Assembly (NCBI GenBank): GCA_946410305.1
Contig: CAMJZV010000002.1
Coordinates: 124,001 to 188,000, forward strand
Length of the DNA stretch: 64,000 bases
Direction of reading: 5' to 3'
Source: an uncultured Prevotellaceae bacterium
Lineage (GTDB): Bacteria > Bacteroidota > Bacteroidia > Bacteroidales > Bacteroidaceae
The notes beneath the pieces were generated by a model. It made no database searches and was not told the origin of the DNA. It was given only the letters and a program-made list of their open reading frames with translations. Below, piece by piece: positions 59,696-64,000 of this stretch. Every line of letters starts with the position of its first letter. Within the stretch, counting starts at the first letter, position 1. The position numbers and the translations under genes are program-made.

Positions 59696-60517
59696 TCAGC
59701 AAGGACGCTTCTTGGGTAGTTTGAAAACATCCTGCACCTCTTTCATCTGCTCCTCCGTCATACCATCAGGTTCAGAGCCCATGGCCTTGGCACACATGTA
59801 TATGTTGGCAGCCTTACAGAGCACGTCGGTCTGGTCGAAGGCGTCCATAATATCCGTACCAACGGCAACAGTTCCGTGCTTCTCCCACATCACCACGTCG
59901 TGAGTCTTGATCTGCTCAAGGGTAGCCTCAGCCAAATCAACGCTGGATGGCAGGGCATAAGGAACGATGCCAATACCCAGCGGAGCAAATGCCAGCGTCT
60001 CTGGAATCATCGACCACAGCACACGCGTCATCTCATCGCCTTTCAGGAAACGCTGGATATGACTCATCGCTACCAATTCGATGGGGTGCGTATGAAGGGT
60101 TGCCTTATAACACGAACCTGTCTCCAGCAGGTAGTTCTGCAGGGCAAGATGGGTAGGCAACTCTGACGTAGGTACCACATTCTCGTCGGCAATCACCACG
60201 TAGCTAGCGCAGTCATCGCAGATACGGATGATAGAACCGTTCTGCATTGGCTCCCTGGCGAGGTCACGCATGCGCTTGCCCGTACCCTTACAATAAAAAT
60301 ACTTGCCTTTCAACTGAGGCAGTACCATACCGATTTGTTTGACATCGCTGATGGCAGGCATTGCCTTGCACTCATCATCCATAAACTCAGTAACGTTGAC
60401 GGTGATGTTACCACCGTTACGCTCTGCCCATCCTTTCTGCCAGAGGTAACCAGTGACCTCGGCAATCTGATAAACAACCGCCTTCAAACCTTCGCGGCCT
60501 TCTAATATACTTTTCAT
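59696..60517 (-). CDS. rhaD: L-rhamnulose-1-phosphate aldolase
   Basis: The 273-residue length is that of RhaD. The class II aldolase ligands are in place: E119 (PTSELPTH), H142 and H144 (ATLHTHPIE) and H214 (WEKHGTVAVG), matching the zinc and catalytic residues of the E. coli enzyme. It splits L-rhamnulose 1-phosphate into dihydroxyacetone phosphate and L-lactaldehyde. The long middle region with LWSMIPETLAFAPLGIGIVPYALPSS is rhamnulose-aldolase-like rather than fuculose-aldolase-like. It is the last gene of the rhamnose operon, 40 nt after the transporter, with four octamer repeats in that gap. Confidence 0.92.
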   Translation of the reverse strand: MKSILEGREGLKAVVYQIAEVTGYLWQKGWAERNGGNITVNVTEFMDDECKAMPAISDVKQIGMVLPQLKGKYFYCKGTGKRMRDLAREPMQNGSIIRICDDCASYVVIADENVVPTSELPTHLALQNYLLETGSCYKATLHTHPIELVAMSHIQRFLKGDEMTRVLWSMIPETLAFAPLGIGIVPYALPSSVDLAEATLEQIKTHDVVMWEKHGTVAVGTDIMDAFDQTDVLCKAANIYMCAKAMGSEPDGMTEEQMKEVQDVFKLPKKRPC

Positions 60518-60522
60518 ATCTT

Positions 60523-60554
60523 CGTTATTACGTTATTTCGTTATTACGAATTGA
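60523..60554 (-). repeat. 8 bp tandem repeat (CGTTATTA-like, four units) at an operon gene junction
   Basis: Units CGTTATTA, CGTTATTT, CGTTATTA and CGAATTGA (plus-strand view) fill the gap between the transporter stop and the rhaD start. The same octamer recurs at 61900-61923. Confidence 0.8.
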
Positions 60555-60557
60555 TTA

Positions 60558-61895
60558 TTAATAGTTCTCTCCGTAGCGTTCCTTTGTGATATCGTCAAGG
60601 GCACGGCAACGAGTGTTGGGAGCACCGATGACACCTACTACCAACGAGATAAGCAATAGGGCTATCATACAATAGGCAGCGATGGTAAAGCCCTCGCCAT
60701 TCTCGCCATAGATATAGGTAAAGAGGAGTCCCCATAATGCCGACAAGCCACGAACCACAAAGAACATGAAGCCCTGGGCTCCGGCACGGAACTTGGCAGG
60801 GAACAGCTCTGAGCCCCACAACGCATAGAATATCTGGGGAGAAGCACCACCCTGGATACCCCACAGGATGGCGAATGCCCACAAGCCGGCAGGTCCGTTG
60901 ACACCAATAGTCACAATAACCAGCCATGCACAGAGTGCGGCAAGCAGTCCAAAGACATAGATTCCCTTATGACTGGTTTTGTCAATCAGTTTTGAGGTGC
61001 AGAATGTCACACTGACGATAATCGCCCACTGGATGAAGTTCATCCAGTTAGCCTGTTCGTTGCTGACACCACCTGCTGTCTCATAGATATGCGGCTGGAA
61101 GAATCCCATAACAGATGCCACCAGATTCCACGTCAGATAGATCGTAGCAAGGAAACAGACTGTCTTCACAGCGATACTATTGGAGAACAATACCTTGATA
61201 TTATCTATCAGTCCTGGCTTCTTCTCACCACTCTCCTGCCCTTTCGTAAACTCAGCACTCTCCTGAAGCTGACGTTGCAAGTTCCATGCGATAAATGCTA
61301 CGATAAAGAGCGACAGGAATACTAGTCGGGAGCTGAAAGCATTGACTGCAGGCTCCGCCATATCAGCACCACCGACGGCATGGGCGATACTCTCTACCCA
61401 TCCGAACAGATAACCACCTGGGGCAAAGAACATACCCAGCAGGAGGATGACCATCGGGCCAATGCCCCAAGACATCTGTGAGATACAGATGTTACGCCCA
61501 CGGTTGTTGTTCTCCGATGATTCTGAGATATACGTCCAAGAGGCTGGCACGCCCACACCCACAGAGATACCTGTGATAAGGAAGCCACACAGCAACATGG
61601 GGAAATTCATACTCAGCATGATGGTCAGTACGCCCAGCATATAGACCAACAGGTTGTAGGTAAAGATAAACTTACGTCCATACTTATCAGCAAGGAATCC
61701 GCCGATAATCGCTCCGATAGCAGCACCCAAGCAGTTGGCAGAGATGAAGTTGAGCCAGCCCAAGTGAACCTCAGTCAAACCGAGGTAATTCTGCCAAAGG
61801 GTCAGACCAGAAGCGCCAGCCACAATGGCACCTGCATCGAGATAATTGGTAAGAGACACGGCTATCGTGCTCTTCAAACTTCCGTTATTAGCCAT
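60558..61895 (-). CDS. MFS sugar transporter, probable L-rhamnose importer
   Basis: The 445-residue protein has 12 predicted membrane helices and MFS sugar-porter features: GGFLADKYGRKF after helix 2 (the D-R-x-G-R/K loop), PASWTYISESSENNNRGRN after helix 4 and PAKFRAGAQGF after helix 10. It should move a sugar by proton symport. Its place between the isomerase and the aldolase genes makes L-rhamnose the likely substrate. It is unrelated to the ten-helix RhaT of enterobacteria. The junctions to both neighbours hold octamer repeats. Confidence 0.85.
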   Translation of the reverse strand: MANNGSLKSTIAVSLTNYLDAGAIVAGASGLTLWQNYLGLTEVHLGWLNFISANCLGAAIGAIIGGFLADKYGRKFIFTYNLLVYMLGVLTIMLSMNFPMLLCGFLITGISVGVGVPASWTYISESSENNNRGRNICISQMSWGIGPMVILLLGMFFAPGGYLFGWVESIAHAVGGADMAEPAVNAFSSRLVFLSLFIVAFIAWNLQRQLQESAEFTKGQESGEKKPGLIDNIKVLFSNSIAVKTVCFLATIYLTWNLVASVMGFFQPHIYETAGGVSNEQANWMNFIQWAIIVSVTFCTSKLIDKTSHKGIYVFGLLAALCAWLVIVTIGVNGPAGLWAFAILWGIQGGASPQIFYALWGSELFPAKFRAGAQGFMFFVVRGLSALWGLLFTYIYGENGEGFTIAAYCMIALLLISLVVGVIGAPNTRCRALDDITKERYGENY

Positions 61896-61899
61896 TTTT

Positions 61900-61923
61900 C
61901 GTTATTTCGTTATACCGTTATTA
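61900..61923 (-). repeat. 8 bp tandem repeat (CGTTATWY, three units) at an operon gene junction
   Basis: CGTTATTT, CGTTATAC and CGTTATTA lie between the isomerase stop and the transporter start. Confidence 0.75.
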
Positions 61924-61927
61924 CGAC

Positions 61928-63358
61928 CTATCGACAGACGATGTCACACTCAATATTAAAAATCTTTGCCACCTTCAGAATGGTGTCGATATGATGACCC
62001 ACAGCTGCAGCCATGTGGTGGGTAGGACCTGCCTCGCTCCACTTATTGACGAATTCGCGGCATGGCAGCGAGAACTTGGTGCGCATATTGGTGTCACCGA
62101 AGGTAAATATCTCGCCTTCCTCATTGACACCCTCAGCAACGACAAACTTGAAGACACCGTTCTTGTCTTGCGTAATGGCAAGATAAGTAACAGGGCCTAC
62201 AGGAGGATAGAACTGTGTGAGATAGCCGCCACCGGTCTTGCCGTGGAAGACAGGTACAATCTTCATGGTCGGCTTCTTGGCCTGAGAAATGTCGAAGTCA
62301 CCAGAGCCAGAGTGACCGATGATGCAGATGTCTTTCGGGAAGTCGATAGAGTACATCTCAGCCAGCGTACCCGTGCCACTGATGGTCTTCAGGATGGACA
62401 TCGCCATAGCTACCTTCATATCGCCCTCCACAGCACAAGCGGTATGCTGCTTAATGAGCATCGAGAAGGCAGGAATCAGCATAGAGTCAAGCTTACCTGC
62501 TACACCTTGTGCGAAGCCAGCATAATGGGAGGCTATCATACCCAGTTTCTCGTCTTTCACCCACTGCTCAAAGGCAACGACATACTTCGCCATGTCCCAT
62601 ACCTTCTCAATGGTGCCGCCACCCTCAATGTCGAAGGTAGCCAGGATATCCTCAGCCTTGGCACGAATGGCAGCCTCGTCAGTGATATTGTCGGCAATGG
62701 CCCACATCTGTTCCCAGTCAAACTGCTTGGTATAGACAAACATACGGTGATAGAGGTTGGTCTCGTCAATGTAGAGGTCCATCATGCCTGGATACGGACG
62801 GCCAATCTGTGCGATGTTGGTGTCACGGAAACGACGACGCACCTGAGCGGCACGGCACCAGTCCTCGATTTCTGCCTGAACACCAGGATCACCACCTTCT
62901 ACGACACCAGTAATCACTGCCGAACGCTTGCCGGCACGGTTGAGGTCAGCAACCATCTCACCGATGGCACCACAGGCATAGAGGTCGCCCAGCCAAGTGG
63001 GAATATCGGTCTTGGCATAGTCAGGAGCCAGCTTCTTCTGCAGGTTCACGATGACGACGGGCACGTCGAGGTCGCGAACAGCAGGCAGCATATTATAAGA
63101 GGTACAGTAGGTCAGCATCTGGAGGATAACAAGGTCGACATCGGCTGCACGGAACTTATCACCTGCAGCCATCGACTGCTCCTTGGTGGTTACCATACCA
63201 CCGTCGATTATCTCGATGCTGTCTGGCAATGTCTTCTTGAATGCCTCATACTGAGCCTCGAAGTTAGGTACGAGTTGTGGGAACTGTGGCAGGTACGCCT
63301 GTAGTGCAATACTGAAGACACCTACCCTTGCTTTTGTTTCTACTAGTGGTTTACTCAT
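61928..63358 (-). CDS. L-arabinose/L-fucose isomerase family protein in the rhamnose isomerase position
   Basis: The 476-residue protein starts with a Rossmann-like half (VGVFSIALQAYLPQFPQLV, DVDLVILQMLTYCTSYNML, DVPVVIVNLQ). Its middle domain has the acidic and histidine residues expected in the AraA active site (YIDETNLYHRM, GMIASHYAGF, EGDMKVAMAM) and its C-terminal beta domain has HSGSGDFDI and GPTHHMAAAVGHH. This is the AraA/FucI superfamily, not the TIM-barrel RhaA. Between rhaB and the transporter it takes the place of the L-rhamnose isomerase. It may convert L-rhamnose to L-rhamnulose, or L-arabinose to L-ribulose if rhaA is elsewhere. Confidence 0.82.
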   Translation of the reverse strand: MSKPLVETKARVGVFSIALQAYLPQFPQLVPNFEAQYEAFKKTLPDSIEIIDGGMVTTKEQSMAAGDKFRAADVDLVILQMLTYCTSYNMLPAVRDLDVPVVIVNLQKKLAPDYAKTDIPTWLGDLYACGAIGEMVADLNRAGKRSAVITGVVEGGDPGVQAEIEDWCRAAQVRRRFRDTNIAQIGRPYPGMMDLYIDETNLYHRMFVYTKQFDWEQMWAIADNITDEAAIRAKAEDILATFDIEGGGTIEKVWDMAKYVVAFEQWVKDEKLGMIASHYAGFAQGVAGKLDSMLIPAFSMLIKQHTACAVEGDMKVAMAMSILKTISGTGTLAEMYSIDFPKDICIIGHSGSGDFDISQAKKPTMKIVPVFHGKTGGGYLTQFYPPVGPVTYLAITQDKNGVFKFVVAEGVNEEGEIFTFGDTNMRTKFSLPCREFVNKWSEAGPTHHMAAAVGHHIDTILKVAKIFNIECDIVCR

Positions 63359-63367
63359 TTTGATTTG

Positions 63368-63402
63368 TTTTAATATTTAATTTTTAATCTTTCATTTTTA
63401 AT
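63368..63402 (-). repeat. 7 bp tandem repeat (TTTTAAT-like, five units) across the rhaB stop
   Basis: TTTTAAT, ATTTAAT, TTTTAAT, CTTTCAT and TTTTAAT run from the gap before the isomerase into the 3' end of rhaB, encoding its last residues and stop. Confidence 0.75.
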
Positions 63403-64000
63403 ATCTCAAGGTATTTCTTGTACGCCTTGTCCCATGTCGCTTGGTCCTTAGTGGGATGATAAGCCACCATCTCGATGGAGTTAGCAATGATACGTCGCAT
63501 CTCCCAGATATTACTAACCTCACCGGCTGCCTTCGCCTGCAGCATGATATTGCCAATGGCAGTGCCCTCCTGCGGACCTGCCAGCACTTCCACACCAAGG
63601 GCATCAGCAGTAAACTGGTTCAGATACTTGTTCAAGGAACCACCACCGATGATGTGCAGCACCTTGATGGTGTTCGACGACTCTGTCGTCGAATGATTAA
63701 ACTCCTTCAACCACTGGAATACCTGACGGTAGCGCAGGGCAAGGGAATCGAAGATGCAACGACAGATTTCTGCGGGTGTCTCAGGAACAGCCTGATTGGT
63801 ATCGCGACAATACTGCTGGATAGCCTCAATCATCGAGGGGGGATTGGCAAAAGCCTTATCGTCTGGATTGATAATCGAACGGAATGCTTCTACCTGCATG
63901 GCTGAACCCTGCAATTCTGGATGCGACAATTGGCGCACCTCCTCAGGCCACTCCTTACGGCAACGCTCATAAAGCCACATACCACAGATATTCTTCAGGA
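63384..64000 (-). CDS. rhaB: Rhamnulokinase, C-terminal part (gene runs past the window end)
   Basis: The frame is open through the right edge of the window, so only the last ~200 residues are seen. They match the second domain of FGGY-family rhamnulokinase: FRSIINPDDKAFANP, IQQYCRDTNQAVPETPAEICRCIFDSLALRYR (landmark region) and the ATP-site loop VLHIIGGGSLNKYLNQFTADALG, with GPQEGTAIGNI after it. It phosphorylates L-rhamnulose to L-rhamnulose 1-phosphate. As the most upstream visible gene of the minus-strand rha unit, it places the operon's promoter outside this window. Confidence 0.9.
   Translation of the reverse strand, partial: LKNICGMWLYERCRKEWPEEVRQLSHPELQGSAMQVEAFRSIINPDDKAFANPPSMIEAIQQYCRDTNQAVPETPAEICRCIFDSLALRYRQVFQWLKEFNHSTTESSNTIKVLHIIGGGSLNKYLNQFTADALGVEVLAGPQEGTAIGNIMLQAKAAGEVSNIWEMRRIIANSIEMVAYHPTKDQATWDKAYKKYLEILKMKD

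Noticed and set aside
61991..63304. A 437-codon open frame on the plus strand opposite the isomerase gene
   Set aside because: It is fully antisense to a gene with clear family motifs and operon context, has no promoter, and its product has no recognisable domain; it follows from codon bias of the opposite strand.

Overview
The window looks like a chromosomal segment of a Bacteroidales bacterium, most like Prevotella and relatives. The signs are: Bacteroidetes-type promoters (a TTTG-like -33 box, a 19-21 nt spacer, then TAnnTTTG) before many genes, weak Shine-Dalgarno signals, type III glutamine synthetase, BspA-type leucine-rich repeat proteins, LruC-type lipoprotein, VirE-like helicase, and secreted proteins sharing a C-terminal tail of the form YxLxGrkv...kGvYIqNGKKvvvK. 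No rRNA, tRNA, CRISPR array or insertion sequence was recognised.

Layout. (1) 1-24.5 kb is a surface polysaccharide and surface protein region. A plus-strand run of four glycosyltransferases (1-3838) is followed by a GT2 pair with overlapping divergent promoters and an LruC-like lipoprotein. A minus-strand unit (15405 to 7398) joins a giant InlB-repeat/LRR protein to three glycosyltransferases. A second minus-strand unit (22902 to 15617) holds a 1947-residue LRR protein ending in a dockerin-like motif, a protein starting with a cohesin-like domain, and a small acidic protein. A Wzx-like flippase follows. (2) 24.6-29.3 kb holds a DUF234-type ATPase, a DUF6078-like protein and a VirE-like helicase/primase. 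Upstream of the last lies a roughly 390 bp dyad-symmetric repeat structure. (3) 29.4-39.0 kb is an exopolysaccharide operon: response regulator, initiating sugar transferase, TolC-like protein, Wzz/BY-kinase-like protein, Wzy-like polymerase and three GT2 enzymes, one of which has lost its DxD motif. (4) 39.2-43.8 kb has xylulokinase, glutamine synthetase III and N-carbamoylputrescine amidase. (5) 44-52.3 kb has a lipoprotein and a six-gene acid-sugar operon (FucI-like isomerase, DapA-family aldolase, SSS symporter, Fe-alcohol dehydrogenase, PdxA-like dehydrogenase, DUF1537 kinase). (6) 52.2-59.4 kb is a pectin unit: a secreted protein, a PL1-CE8 fusion and a PL1 lyase. (7) 59.7-64 kb is an L-rhamnose operon (rhaB cut by the window end, AraA/FucI-like isomerase, MFS transporter, rhaD).

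Regions 5-7 probably act together on pectin. The secreted esterase and lyases open homogalacturonan, rhamnose from rhamnogalacturonan enters the rha operon, and the acid-sugar operon may take an oxidised or unusual pectic sugar. The most unusual signals are the symmetric repeat structure before the VirE-like gene, the cohesin/dockerin gene pair, 7-8 bp tandem repeats at many gene junctions (including stop codons, and even inside a kinase gene), and the unassigned acid-sugar operon.
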